From positions 1-64,000 of the forward strand of contig NZ_JASHIM010000011.1 of the NCBI RefSeq assembly GCF_030733685.1: DNA of 64,000 bases, in the 5' to 3' direction. The notes beneath the pieces are model-generated. The model had not been told where the DNA came from and searched no databases. It saw only the letters and a program-made list of their open reading frames with translations. Below, one piece after another: positions 27,214-35,903 of the stretch; the stretch's first letter is position 1; every line of letters begins with the position of its first letter. Both the position numbers and the translations under genes were made by a program. The stretch comes from Roseovarius sp. MMSF_3281. Lineage in GTDB: Bacteria; Pseudomonadota; Alphaproteobacteria; Rhodobacterales; Rhodobacteraceae.

Positions 27214-29450
27214 TGGGCACCCTCCGAACGGTGCAGGTTCCGGTCCTCGATGACCTTGCGCAGGGCCGCTTCCACATCCTGCGGGCGGGCAAAGGCGACT
27301 TCTTCGAGAACCTTCGAGACAACCGCGGAAGACTCGGTTCCGGTCACGTGCATGATCTCGTAGTCGAGCAGGTTGAACAGCCGCCGCTGGGCATCATTGA
27401 CGATGCGCGAGCCGATGGACGTGCCCCGCGTCGTCTGTTCGACCACGAGCAGCGCGTTGGTTTTTTCAACGCTGGCTTGGATCGTCGTCCAGTCCAGCCC
27501 GAGAGGGTCGAGCGTGCGCAGGTCGATCACTTCGGCATCAAGGCCGGCGTTATCGGCAACGTCGGTGCAGATATCCACCATCGGACCGTATGTAAGGATC
27601 GTGGCATCGCGCCCGGCGCGCGCGATGCGGGCCTTGCCGAAAGGAACGATGTAGTCCCAGTCCGTTGTCGGGACGCGGCCCTTTTTCGGGAAAAGCTCAT
27701 GATATTCCAGAACGAGGACCGGATCGTCGCAGGCCACCGCAGCGTTGAGCAACCCTATGTAGTCATGCGGCGTTGAGGCCGCCACAATCCGCCAGCCGGG
27801 GTATTGGGTGAAAAGCCCCGCCGCATCCATGGAATGCTGTGACCCATAGCCCGTGCCCTGGGTTACCCGGCTTCGGACCACGACGGGGACGGGGAACCCG
27901 CCGCCGAACATGTGCCGCACCTTGGCAATCTGGTTAAAAAGCTGGTCGGCGGCGACAAGTGCGAAGTCGGGATACATGATTTCCACAACCGGGCGCATGC
28001 CGTTCAGCGCCGCGCCGAGGGCGACCCCGGTGAAGCCGTTCTCGCAGATCGGGGTGCCGAGAAGCCGGTCGGGGTATTTTTCGCCGATGCCGCGCGTTGC
28101 CCCCGCGGTGCCGCCGCGCAGCCTGTGAACGTCCTCGCCCATGATGAAGAGGTTTTCGTAGCGATCCATATTGAGGAGCATCGATTCCGAGATGATATCC
28201 TGAAAGCGCGCCTCGCGGCTTTCATCCTCGGCGATGTCCTGTTCTTCAAGGGCGCGCCGATCAGCCAGTTCCGAAAGATCGCCACGGATACCGAATTCGA
28301 CAGTCGTCGGGTCGGGCCAGAGGCTTGGGATCAGGCGACGGTCTGCCGCCGATCCCTCGATCAGCCTGTCCAGCGTTGAATCAACCGCGTTTTGGGCGCG
28401 GTCGCGAAGCTGTTCCACCGCCTGTTCATCCAGAAGGCCAAGGCGTTCAAGCTGTGCCGGGAAATTTTTCGCCGGATCCCTTTCAAGCCATGCCTGTTCC
28501 TCGTCCTTGTCGCGATATCCAAAGGCGCTGCCGCGCATTGGGCCCGATTGGTGAAAGTGGCGGTAGGTGCGGGCTTCGAGAATGACTGGACCCTTATCTT
28601 GGGTCATCAGGTCTCGTGCGATTTCCATGGCCCGCCGCGCCGCGATGACATCCATGCCGTCAAAGGTGATCGCGGGAATACCCAGCGCCAACCCCCGCGC
28701 GCTTAACCGTGTTTCGCGGGTTTGCTCGGACAGATGCGTGGATACCGCGTATAAGTTGTTCTCGATCACGAAGACGGTCGAGGTGTCGTAGAGCGCTGCA
28801 AGGTTCATCGCTTCGTATGTCGTGCCCATCTGCGTGGCGCCGTCCCCGAAGAAGGCCACCGAGATCGAATCGCTACCGCGCATTTTGTCGGCCAGCGAAT
28901 AGCCCACCGCATGGGGAGGGTTCCCCCCGACGATGGCGTTTGACCCCAAGACACCGGCCTGGGGTTCGCGCAGGTGCATGGACCCGCCGCGACCGCCGCA
29001 GTAGCCGGTGGAGAGGCCAAGAATTTCCGAATACGTGGAAAACAGGACTTCTTGCGACTGCTGCGAGAATTCTTGCTCTAACGGGTTGTAGCCTTCGACC
29101 CTTGCGTGGTTCAGCGTCTTGGCAAGGAACTGGTGATGCATCCGGTGGGTGCCGTTGATCTTGTCCTCGGAGGCCAGGGCCGACATGATCCCGACGGCTG
29201 CGCCTTCCTGGCCAATGCTGGCATGCGCCGGACCATGCAGAAGCCCTTCCTTGCTGAGATCGAGAAGCCTTTCTTCGAAATGCCGGATCAGGAACACCTG
29301 TTCGAGCATCGCGGCAAGCTCGGCCACCGGTACGGCGCGGAGGTCGTCATCGGTGGTGGAAAGCGTCCAGCAAGGCGTCTCGATCGGCAACGGTTTCAGG
29401 TTCCGAAGGCGGTCGGGATCGGCATTCGTCTTTCTGGCAGCTTGGGTCAT
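27210..29450 (-). CDS. Thiamine-diphosphate 2-oxoacid/acetoin dehydrogenase E1, alpha-beta fusion
   Basis: A 746-residue protein that joins the usual two E1 subunits. Residues about 30-360 are the alpha part with the thiamine-diphosphate motif GDGATQMG...IENNLYAVS and GGRGGSMHL. From about 400 onward is the beta part (MGEDVHRLRGGTAGATRGI, ENGFTGVALGAALNGMRPVVEIMYPDF and a C-terminal transketolase-like domain). E1 decarboxylates or cleaves its substrate and loads the acyl group onto a lipoyl domain. The lipoyl-hydrolase protein of this operon is the obvious partner. No E3 (dihydrolipoamide dehydrogenase) gene lies nearby. Whether the substrate is acetoin, a diketone or a 2-oxoacid is open. Confidence 0.9.
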   Translation of the reverse strand: MTQAARKTNADPDRLRNLKPLPIETPCWTLSTTDDDLRAVPVAELAAMLEQVFLIRHFEERLLDLSKEGLLHGPAHASIGQEGAAVGIMSALASEDKINGTHRMHHQFLAKTLNHARVEGYNPLEQEFSQQSQEVLFSTYSEILGLSTGYCGGRGGSMHLREPQAGVLGSNAIVGGNPPHAVGYSLADKMRGSDSISVAFFGDGATQMGTTYEAMNLAALYDTSTVFVIENNLYAVSTHLSEQTRETRLSARGLALGIPAITFDGMDVIAARRAMEIARDLMTQDKGPVILEARTYRHFHQSGPMRGSAFGYRDKDEEQAWLERDPAKNFPAQLERLGLLDEQAVEQLRDRAQNAVDSTLDRLIEGSAADRRLIPSLWPDPTTVEFGIRGDLSELADRRALEEQDIAEDESREARFQDIISESMLLNMDRYENLFIMGEDVHRLRGGTAGATRGIGEKYPDRLLGTPICENGFTGVALGAALNGMRPVVEIMYPDFALVAADQLFNQIAKVRHMFGGGFPVPVVVRSRVTQGTGYGSQHSMDAAGLFTQYPGWRIVAASTPHDYIGLLNAAVACDDPVLVLEYHELFPKKGRVPTTDWDYIVPFGKARIARAGRDATILTYGPMVDICTDVADNAGLDAEVIDLRTLDPLGLDWTTIQASVEKTNALLVVEQTTRGTSIGSRIVNDAQRRLFNLLDYEIMHVTGTESSAVVSKVLEEVAFARPQDVEAALRKVIEDRNLHRSEGAQ

Positions 29451-29499
29451 GTAGCGCGTCCTTTCGAAAGGATATGGCCCGCGGGCCGTTGGTTCGGTG

Positions 29500-30804
29500 T
29501 CACATCCACCATGTCGATATCCCCGGCACGAAGGCGATCAGCAGCACGACGCAAAGCATCCCGAAGACATAGGGAAGCGCGCGCGCGGCGACCGACATGA
29601 TCGGCTGGCCGGTCACGGAAGAGATGACGAAAAGATTGAGGCCGAGCGGGGGCGTGATGAAACCGACGCCCAGCGAGGTGATAAGGAAGATGCAGAACTG
29701 TATGTCGTTCATGCCGATTTCCTGGGAAAGCGGGAACATGATCGGGGCGAGGATCACGATGTTCGGCGTGGCCTCCATCACGCAGCCGGCAAGGATGAAG
29801 ACCCCCAGCATGAGCAGAATGGTAAGGCTGGGATCGTCGGTGATCGACCGGATCAGGTCCGCGAAGCCCTGCGGCACCTGTACCAGCGTCAGGGCCTGTG
29901 CCAGCGGTAGGGCGACGGCGATGATCGGCACGATGATCCCATTGACCTTGGCCGAACTCCACAACATCGCGGGGACATCCGCCAAGGTCAGCGTTTTCTG
30001 ACAGAAACCGATCAGCAAGGTGAGTGCCACGGCGACGGCGGCGGCTTCGGTCGGCGTGAATATTCCGGAATAGATGCCGCCAAGGATAACAAAGGGAATG
30101 GCGAGCGCGAATTTCGCGTTCCATAGCGCCGACAACCAGTTGGAAAACGAAAAGGCCGCGCTGCTGTTCTCGTAGCCGTGAATGCGGTTCAGGACGATAT
30201 TGGTCAGCATGATCGAGAGGAGAACCAGGGCCCCCGGCAGGATTGCCGCAACGAAGAGGCTGGCCGCGGAAATTCCAAGGATCATGCCAATGATGATGTA
30301 GGCGATCGAGGGCGGGATCAGGATGCCCGTACAGGCGCCGGCCGCGACAAGGGCCGCCGCGTAGCCGGTGGGGTATCCCTTTTCGACAAGCCGTGCATAG
30401 GTCATCCGGCCAACGGCGGCACAGCCTGCCGCGTCGGACCCCGAGATGCTGGAGAAAAACCCGCAGCCCAGCACGGTGGATGTTCCCATCCCTGAGCGGA
30501 CGGACCCCATGGTGGCCTCTGCAAAATCCAGAAGCTTTTTCGAAAGGCCCGTTCGGACGAGTGCATCACCCGTCAGCAGGTAAAGCGGAATCGCGATGAG
30601 CGCGTAGTGGTTCACCCCGCTGAACAGGCTTTCGCCCAGCAAGGAAAGCGGCAGCGCACCGGTCAGGGTCAACATCAGCAGGGCGGTGATTCCAAGCGAA
30701 ACCCAGATGGGAATGGCCAACAGGAAAAGCACGGCGAGCACGATAAGCGGAATGATGACATCCCAACCGATATCGAGCGATGCTTCTGCGGTTCCGTAAA
30801 GCAT
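29500..30804 (-). CDS. dctM: TRAP transporter large membrane subunit (DctM)
   Basis: A 434-residue, strongly hydrophobic protein with about twelve membrane segments and DctM-family landmarks (PLYLLTGDALVRTGLSKKLL, FFSSISGSDAAGCAAVG, PPSIAYIIIGMILGISAASL). It is the sodium-driven permease subunit in the inner membrane. The dctQ stop lies 12 bases upstream of its start, and the E1 gene starts about 50 bases past its stop. A long overlapping reading frame (29447-30124) on the same strand is a shadow. Confidence 0.93.
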   Translation of the reverse strand: MLYGTAEASLDIGWDVIIPLIVLAVLFLLAIPIWVSLGITALLMLTLTGALPLSLLGESLFSGVNHYALIAIPLYLLTGDALVRTGLSKKLLDFAEATMGSVRSGMGTSTVLGCGFFSSISGSDAAGCAAVGRMTYARLVEKGYPTGYAAALVAAGACTGILIPPSIAYIIIGMILGISAASLFVAAILPGALVLLSIMLTNIVLNRIHGYENSSAAFSFSNWLSALWNAKFALAIPFVILGGIYSGIFTPTEAAAVAVALTLLIGFCQKTLTLADVPAMLWSSAKVNGIIVPIIAVALPLAQALTLVQVPQGFADLIRSITDDPSLTILLMLGVFILAGCVMEATPNIVILAPIMFPLSQEIGMNDIQFCIFLITSLGVGFITPPLGLNLFVISSVTGQPIMSVAARALPYVFGMLCVVLLIAFVPGISTWWM

Positions 30805-30816
30805 GTCTAGCCCCTT

Positions 30817-31329
30817 TTAATCGAACAGTTTTTCGCCCGTCGAAGGGGGCTGGTTGGCACGAAAGTTGGCGATATCCTCAAGGATGACGCCGATCGCTCG
30901 AAGGAAAACGAGGGTGAAGCCAATGGGAACGGCCACGAGAAACCAAGCCCGGGCAAGCCTGAGGCCTTCGGAGACAGAGCCAAAGCGCAGGGAGGTCTCA
31001 ATCGGTTCGATTGACCAGTAAAACGCGAAGGCGGCAAAGCCCATGATCGCGAGGTTCCCGAGCATGGAAAGCGCCGTGGCCCCGCGTGGAGGCAGCAGAT
31101 CCGCCAAGATGGTAAAGCGAATGTGAGAGCGGTTTCGCACGCCGACGGCTGCGCCTATCCAAACCAGGTAGATGAAGGCGAAACGCGCGGCTTCCTCCCC
31201 CCAGATGGAAGAGTAGTCAAACACGAAGCGGCGCAGAACCTCGACCACGATGACCACAACGATGAAGGCATAGAGCCATAGCATCGCAAGGCGCTCGGCG
31301 TTGCGCAAAAGGGGTCCAAGCCGTGTCAT
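30817..31329 (-). CDS. dctQ: TRAP transporter small membrane subunit (DctQ)
   Basis: A 170-residue protein with four predicted membrane helices and the DctQ-type motif EEAARFAFIYLVWIGAAVGV near residues 44-63. It partners DctM in the TRAP carrier. It is the first gene of the operon and has a strong upstream promoter/operator at 31455-31485. The ribosome site in front of its ATG is poor, so the exact start is less certain. Confidence 0.88.
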   Translation of the reverse strand: MTRLGPLLRNAERLAMLWLYAFIVVVIVVEVLRRFVFDYSSIWGEEAARFAFIYLVWIGAAVGVRNRSHIRFTILADLLPPRGATALSMLGNLAIMGFAAFAFYWSIEPIETSLRFGSVSEGLRLARAWFLVAVPIGFTLVFLRAIGVILEDIANFRANQPPSTGEKLFD

Positions 31330-31366
31330 CAGGCGAACGCTGCGTTGGAGAATGGATTCGTCTGGC

Positions 31367-31387
31367 GTGATTTTTCGCGAAAATCAC
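31367..31387 (-). promoter_or_regulatory. Hairpin in the dctQ leader
   Basis: GTGATTTT and AAAATCAC arms surround a TCGCG loop, about 40 bases upstream of dctQ and downstream of its predicted promoter. It would fold in the 5' untranslated RNA, or could be a further protein-binding site because its ends again read GTGAT/ATCAC as in the operator upstream. Confidence 0.4.
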
Positions 31388-31454
31388 CCGGTTCAGCGAA
31401 GATCATAACCATGCAACCCTCCTCCCAAAATGCTGCAAAGTTCATTATGTGATC

Positions 31455-31485
31455 TATAATGGATCACTATGTGATCTGTTGTCAA
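31455..31485 (-). promoter_or_regulatory. Promoter with embedded operator for the TRAP operon
   Basis: On the minus strand, TTGACA (31485-31480) and CATTAT (31461-31456) are 18 bases apart. The spacer contains the perfect palindrome GATCACATAGTGATC (31476-31462). A further half-site repeat (plus-strand TATGTGATCT at 31446-31455 and 31468-31477) is spaced by 22 bases, two helical turns. A repressor bound here would block polymerase. The IclR gene just upstream is the likely owner. The rest of 31330-31686 holds a hairpin, a plus-strand terminator and repeat copy 3. Confidence 0.65.
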
Positions 31486-31517
31486 TAAAAGTCTTGAGAA
31501 ACTTCGAGTCCCTTCAG

Positions 31518-31539
31518 CCCGGCGCCATGCCGGGTTTTT
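31518..31539 (+). terminator. Intrinsic terminator without an obvious gene
   Basis: CCCGGC-gccat-GCCGGG followed directly by TTTTT on the plus strand, a textbook intrinsic terminator. No plus-strand gene lies upstream, so it either ends a short unannotated transcript (a plus-strand TATAAT is at 31455-31460) or is a leftover. Confidence 0.55.
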
Positions 31540-31554
31540 CGAATTTTGCAGAAG

Positions 31555-31672
31555 CTAAAGCGTTCCACCTTTAACCTGATGCATCAGCGAAAGGCGGAAC
31601 GCGTGCAACGATTGAGCGGAGCACTGCGTTTCGCGAAAATCTGTGATTCAGGTTTTTCGCGAACCGCTTTAT
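31555..31672 (+). repeat. 118-bp double-hairpin repeat, copy 3
   Basis: Same orientation as copy 1 and about four mismatches from it over its full length, including the ends (CTAAAGCG...CCGCTTTAT). It lies between the IclR stop and the TRAP promoter, so the TRAP/E1 operon is bracketed by copies 2 and 3. Confidence 0.9.
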
Positions 31673-31686
31673 GGGCAGAGCCGCGT

Positions 31687-32472
31687 TTACTCGGGGTAGG
31701 TTTTCGCCAAGCTTGCAGCCGCGTCTTTCATCGCGGGAAGAAAATCGCGCAGGCCTTGCGTTGTTTGGCGCGCGCTTGGGGCGGCCAGCGCGAGACCCAT
31801 GGTATGAAGGTTTCGCTTGAAAGGTATCGGCACGGCGATACCGATGACGCCTTCGAAGCATTCTTCGTTGTCCAGGGCGACGCCGGTTTCGAGTATGCTG
31901 TCCAATTCGGCGCTCAGGGCATCACGATCGCAGATCGTTCTGTCGGTTCGTTGCGACAGGGGCAGGGTATCAACGTATTTCTGCCTTTGTGCCTGGGGCA
32001 TATGGCCAAGCAGCAATTTACCGATTGCCGAACAATGAAGCGGAACGCGACTTCCCACGTCGAGCCGGAACGCCAATGGCCAGATCGCCTCGACGCGATC
32101 CACGTACAGGACCTGACCTGACGATATCGCGCCAATGTTGGCTGTCTCGCGCGTGTCGATGACAAGCTGCCTGAGTATCTCATGGCGCGGTCCGCGCGAA
32201 GCGGCGCCTTCAAGCACGTCGCCGGCGATGCTTAATAACGCGTCGCCTTCGATGATACGTTTGCTGCCCAGTTCGCGTTTGAGCATCCCAAGCTTGATCA
32301 TGTTTCCGATCAAACGATTGGCCGTTGGGCGCGGAAGCGAGAGTTCTTCCGCGATCTCGGAAACGGTCACCGCGTGGCGCGGCGACGCCGTGACATATCT
32401 GACGATCTGAAATGCCTTGGCGACCGTGCCGGAATGTGTCGTTGTTTCGGTCTTGAAGGGATTGTCATTCAT
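31687..32472 (-). CDS. IclR-family transcriptional regulator
   Basis: A 261-residue regulator. The N-terminal winged helix-turn-helix spans about residues 15-75 (KAFQIVRYVTASPRHAVTVS, then LPRPTANRLIGNMIKLGML). The C-terminal ligand-binding domain includes HCSAIGKLLLGHMP (about 148-161) and a later IAVPIPF stretch. IclR proteins bind small organic acids and usually repress or activate the adjacent catabolic operon. It lies upstream of and reads in the same direction as the TRAP/E1 operon, whose promoter has a fitting palindrome. Confidence 0.9.
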   Translation of the reverse strand: MNDNPFKTETTTHSGTVAKAFQIVRYVTASPRHAVTVSEIAEELSLPRPTANRLIGNMIKLGMLKRELGSKRIIEGDALLSIAGDVLEGAASRGPRHEILRQLVIDTRETANIGAISSGQVLYVDRVEAIWPLAFRLDVGSRVPLHCSAIGKLLLGHMPQAQRQKYVDTLPLSQRTDRTICDRDALSAELDSILETGVALDNEECFEGVIGIAVPIPFKRNLHTMGLALAAPSARQTTQGLRDFLPAMKDAAASLAKTYPE

Positions 32473-32646
32473 GAAATCGGCTAGGGCGCTGGTTTGTCAT
32501 TCGAGTAGCGGTGAGTTCTACTCCAAGGTGGGTTCAGGAGCAATCGGCTATCCACGAAACTTCGAGAATTCGGGGCGGTCGGTCTGGCCGTACATCGTGG
32601 AGGCACAAGGCGGATGATCGCCACGCCAAGGGTTCGCGGTGATGCG

Positions 32647-34662
32647 CTAGCGCCAGAGCCAGGCCTGGCTGGCCAGTGCGCCTTGTAGCTTTGCCGTGAG
32701 GCGATTGGCGGGACCGGGGGTGGGCAGTGGACCATGGGCGAGGCGGTCAACCACCAGTTCGGGCGGGCAGGCGGTGCCGGTGACCGGATCGTGGTAGCGC
32801 GGGTAGTCGATGAGCGTGGCATGCACCAGCCCGGCAAGGGCGGGGCGCGCGCGGCGGCGGGGCGGCACATCGCCCAGATCGCGGGTGAGGCCCCAACCGG
32901 CGTAGAAGGGCGCGCCGGTGGTGGTGACGCGCAGGCCGCGCAGGAGCGCTTCGAACCCAAGAAGCGAGGTCATGGTCCAGACCTCTTGCACGTGGTCGAG
33001 CAATTGCGCGGGGTCGGTGTTGGGCAGCACGGTGTCTGCCAGCGTTCTCAGATCGTCCTCGGGGATGCTGCCGGGGCGCAGGCCGGCTTCGACATCGGGG
33101 TGGGGTTTGTAGAGGATCACGGCCTTTGGGTTGGCCGCGCGGGCCTTTTGCAGCAGGGCGAGGTTGGTGTTTATCTTGCCCGCGCCGAGGCGGATGGAGG
33201 CGTCGTCCTCGACCTGTCCGGGGACAAGGATACGGTGGCCTTGGGGCAGATCAGGGGCCGGGTTGCCGAGGTTGTATTTCGAGAGTTTCAGGTCGATCAG
33301 GTTGGCGATTAGCGCCTCGGCGCGGCGCTGTTGATCGGGGCGCAGGGTGGCGCGTTTTTCGATCAGTGTTTCAAGGCGCGAGGGGCGGCTTGGGTCGTAG
33401 TAGATGCCCAGATCGTCCAGTACCAGCGACAGCGGCGGGATGAGATCGGCCCCAAGCCCGCGTGACCGCAGGAAGCCGTCCTCTAGGCGTAGGGCGCCTT
33501 CGGGGGCCTTGTCGGTGCGGTTGGCCCAGACCATATGGCGGCGTTGACCGTTGGCCTTTGGATTGAAACTGACCCGGTGTGGCCTGCCGAAGAATTGTTG
33601 CAGCGGTTTGCGTTTCCACAGGCGCATGCCGTGGGCTGTCCAGCCCTGCCTGTCCTCGCGCCATGCGCGGGTGCGGGCGGCCAGTGTCTCGATGGCCTCT
33701 TCCATGGTGCAAAGCCGGTCGTGGTAGGGATCGTACCACGTGGGATAGAGCGCCATCGCCCCGGCGAAAAGCTGTGCGCGGCTGAGGGGGCGGCCCCGGC
33801 GGGGCAGGGGGGCAGGGTGGTGATCTTGCGTGAGGCCCCATCCGGCATAGAAGGGTTGGCCGAAAACATGCGGCTTGTGGCCGGCGAAGATCGCCTCGAA
33901 CCCCAGTTGCGAGGTGACGGTATAGACGGCGATGGCCCCGTCGAGCAGGGCCCAAGGGCTGACCGGATCCGAGAGAAGCGTGATGCGGTCGGTTGCATCC
34001 TCCGCGCCGAAATAGCCGGGGCGATGGCCCTTGGCGGTTTCGGGGTGGGTTTTGATCACGATGCGCGCGCCGGGGTGGTCGGTTTGCGCCGCTGTCAGCA
34101 TTTCGCGGAAGGTGTTGGCATCGGCCCCGCCGTGGGTGACCGAGGCATCGCCGCGGGTCTGGTCGATCACCAGCACATAGCCGGGATCGGGGCAGGGGGT
34201 GGTGGGATCGAAGGCAGAATACTTGCTGAGATGCGCCTCTTGCATGCGGGCGATTCCGGCGCGGGCGCGGTCCATCAGCGTGGTGTCGTCGAAGGGATGG
34301 GTGGCCAGCAGGGTTTCAAGGTCCGACGGCGTGCTGGCGTCAAAGTAGATGCCTGAGCGGTCGATGATCAGGCCAAGGGGCGACTCGCCTTCGCGGCCCG
34401 GATGCAGCGAGCGCAGGAAAGCGTCTTCGAGGCGGAGAAGGGCGGCGCCGGTTTTGGCGGCCACCCTCTCGCCGCGTTTGGCGTAGGGGCTTTTGCCCCA
34501 GACGGCGATCAGGTCCCCCGCGCCGGGGCGGCCGAGGTGCAGCGGCAGGCCCGAAAGCGCCATGATGCGGCGGATGCGGGATTGGCGCAGGAAACCCGCG
34601 TTGAAATAGAAAACCCGCCGCGAGGGTGTCGCGGCGGGTGGTGTCGCATCCGGTGCGGGCAT
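32647..34662 (-). CDS. Capsule polysaccharide glycosyltransferase, KpsC-like
   Basis: A 671-residue protein made of two homologous halves. LRLEDAFLRSLHPG recurs as LRLEDGFLRSRGLG, and IKTHPETAKGHRPGYF recurs as YKPHPDVEAGLRPGSI. This duplication is the hallmark of KpsC, a cytoplasmic dual-domain beta-Kdo transferase that builds the lipid-linked Kdo linker of group 2 capsules. The ATG at 34662 shares a base with the stop of the upstream export gene (TGATG), indicating coupling. Together with the KpsS-like gene it suggests a capsule anchored through poly-Kdo. Confidence 0.85.
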   Translation of the reverse strand: MPAPDATPPAATPSRRVFYFNAGFLRQSRIRRIMALSGLPLHLGRPGAGDLIAVWGKSPYAKRGERVAAKTGAALLRLEDAFLRSLHPGREGESPLGLIIDRSGIYFDASTPSDLETLLATHPFDDTTLMDRARAGIARMQEAHLSKYSAFDPTTPCPDPGYVLVIDQTRGDASVTHGGADANTFREMLTAAQTDHPGARIVIKTHPETAKGHRPGYFGAEDATDRITLLSDPVSPWALLDGAIAVYTVTSQLGFEAIFAGHKPHVFGQPFYAGWGLTQDHHPAPLPRRGRPLSRAQLFAGAMALYPTWYDPYHDRLCTMEEAIETLAARTRAWREDRQGWTAHGMRLWKRKPLQQFFGRPHRVSFNPKANGQRRHMVWANRTDKAPEGALRLEDGFLRSRGLGADLIPPLSLVLDDLGIYYDPSRPSRLETLIEKRATLRPDQQRRAEALIANLIDLKLSKYNLGNPAPDLPQGHRILVPGQVEDDASIRLGAGKINTNLALLQKARAANPKAVILYKPHPDVEAGLRPGSIPEDDLRTLADTVLPNTDPAQLLDHVQEVWTMTSLLGFEALLRGLRVTTTGAPFYAGWGLTRDLGDVPPRRRARPALAGLVHATLIDYPRYHDPVTGTACPPELVVDRLAHGPLPTPGPANRLTAKLQGALASQAWLWR

Positions 34663-35810
34663 CAGCCGCCGCCGAGCGTGTCGCTTGCGGTGGAGACGCT
34701 GCCAAGCGCACCGAGCGTGCCGGTAAGGGCCGAGATGACCTTGCTCCATTGTGCGAACGGCGCTTCGGTGACGTAGAGCGTATCGTCGTCGCGCACCGAG
34801 AAGTCGCGCGCCATGAACATGCCATTGGGCTTGGTCAGGTCGAGCACGTAGATCAGGCGCTGTGCGCCCTGCAGGTCGTTGCGGCCCAGGACCTGGTTGG
34901 CGATGGCCGCGGGTTCGTTGCGCATGACGAAGACGCCGGTCGGGTCAGAGGCACTGGCGCTGAGGCCGCCGACCTGGGCGAGGGCTTCGACCGCGCTGAG
35001 GGTTTGCGATTCAAAGGGCACGCGGGCCTGTGCGCCGGTGGCCCCGAGCGCGGTGAAGGCGCGGGTGTCTTCCTCGACCAGGATACGGTCACCGGCGCGC
35101 AGGGCGATGTCGAACTCGGGGTGTTTGAAAAGGTCCTGGAACCAGACCTTGGAGCGTTGCTCGCCGCGGATCACGGTGATCTGGGCAATCTCGGGTTCGA
35201 TCGCGATGCCGCCCGCATTGGCCAGCATGGCCGAGAGGGTGCGGGTGGGGCGTTGAATCGGGTAGACGCCCTGGCCCCCCACGGCGCCGATCAGGCTGAC
35301 CGTTGCGCCATCACCGGCAAGGCGGCGGACCTGCACCTGCGGATCGGGGGTTTGTTCATCGAGCTTGGAGGTGATGATCCGGCGGATGGCCTCGGGGGTG
35401 TTTCCGGCGGCGCGGATGCGGCCCGCGTAGGGCACGAAGATGAAGCCCGCGCCATCGACCTGTACTTCTTCGAGGACGGTCTGGTTGGCGGCTTCGCCCG
35501 CCAGAAGGCCATCATCGACGTTTTCCCAGATCGTCAGGCCCAGCGTATCGCCCGGGCGGATCGTGTCGGAGCCAAGCCGACCGGCGTTGCGGAAATCATC
35601 GGTGAAGCCAAGCGCGGGCTGCACGGCGGTGGCGCGCGTCACGCGGTCATTCACGGTGACAACGAAGGCGTCGCCTTGGCGCTGCACGGAACCTGCGTAG
35701 ATTTCGCGTTTGTTGGGGCCCACGCGGGGCAGGACGCCACAGGACGATACCATCGACACCATGACAACGAGGGCGACGGACCGCGCCCAACGGTTCGGTT
35801 TGGAATTCAC
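34662..35810 (-). CDS. Polysaccharide export outer-membrane lipoprotein (Wza/KpsD type)
   Basis: A 382-residue protein with a lipoprotein signal (VALVVMVSMVSSC, lipidation expected at the Cys near residue 24). It has a polysaccharide-export domain (about 80-170, PGDTLGLTIWENVDDG) and at least two SLBB-type repeats (VSLIGAVGGQGVYPIQRPTR and ALGATGAQARVPFESQTLSA). Such proteins form the outer-membrane channel for capsule or exopolysaccharide. The inner-membrane ABC exporter (KpsMT) and KpsE partners are not in the window. Confidence 0.88.
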   Translation of the reverse strand: MNSKPNRWARSVALVVMVSMVSSCGVLPRVGPNKREIYAGSVQRQGDAFVVTVNDRVTRATAVQPALGFTDDFRNAGRLGSDTIRPGDTLGLTIWENVDDGLLAGEAANQTVLEEVQVDGAGFIFVPYAGRIRAAGNTPEAIRRIITSKLDEQTPDPQVQVRRLAGDGATVSLIGAVGGQGVYPIQRPTRTLSAMLANAGGIAIEPEIAQITVIRGEQRSKVWFQDLFKHPEFDIALRAGDRILVEEDTRAFTALGATGAQARVPFESQTLSAVEALAQVGGLSASASDPTGVFVMRNEPAAIANQVLGRNDLQGAQRLIYVLDLTKPNGMFMARDFSVRDDDTLYVTEAPFAQWSKVISALTGTLGALGSVSTASDTLGGG

Positions 35811-35903
35811 TGCTCGGTCTCCTCGACCTATTTCTGCCTCGGTGTTTTTTTTGTTAGTGTAGCCAAGCCCTGTGGAAAAATCCAGTCTCTTGGCCTGTTG
35901 GGA

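Noticed and set aside
29447..30124. 225-codon minus-strand frame overlapping dctM
   Set aside because: It is in a different frame of the same DNA. dctM has clear TRAP motifs and this frame has none.
22000..31672. Composite transposon around the island
   Set aside because: The repeats are non-coding and no transposase gene or target duplication was seen, so the claim is limited to a repeat-bracketed island.
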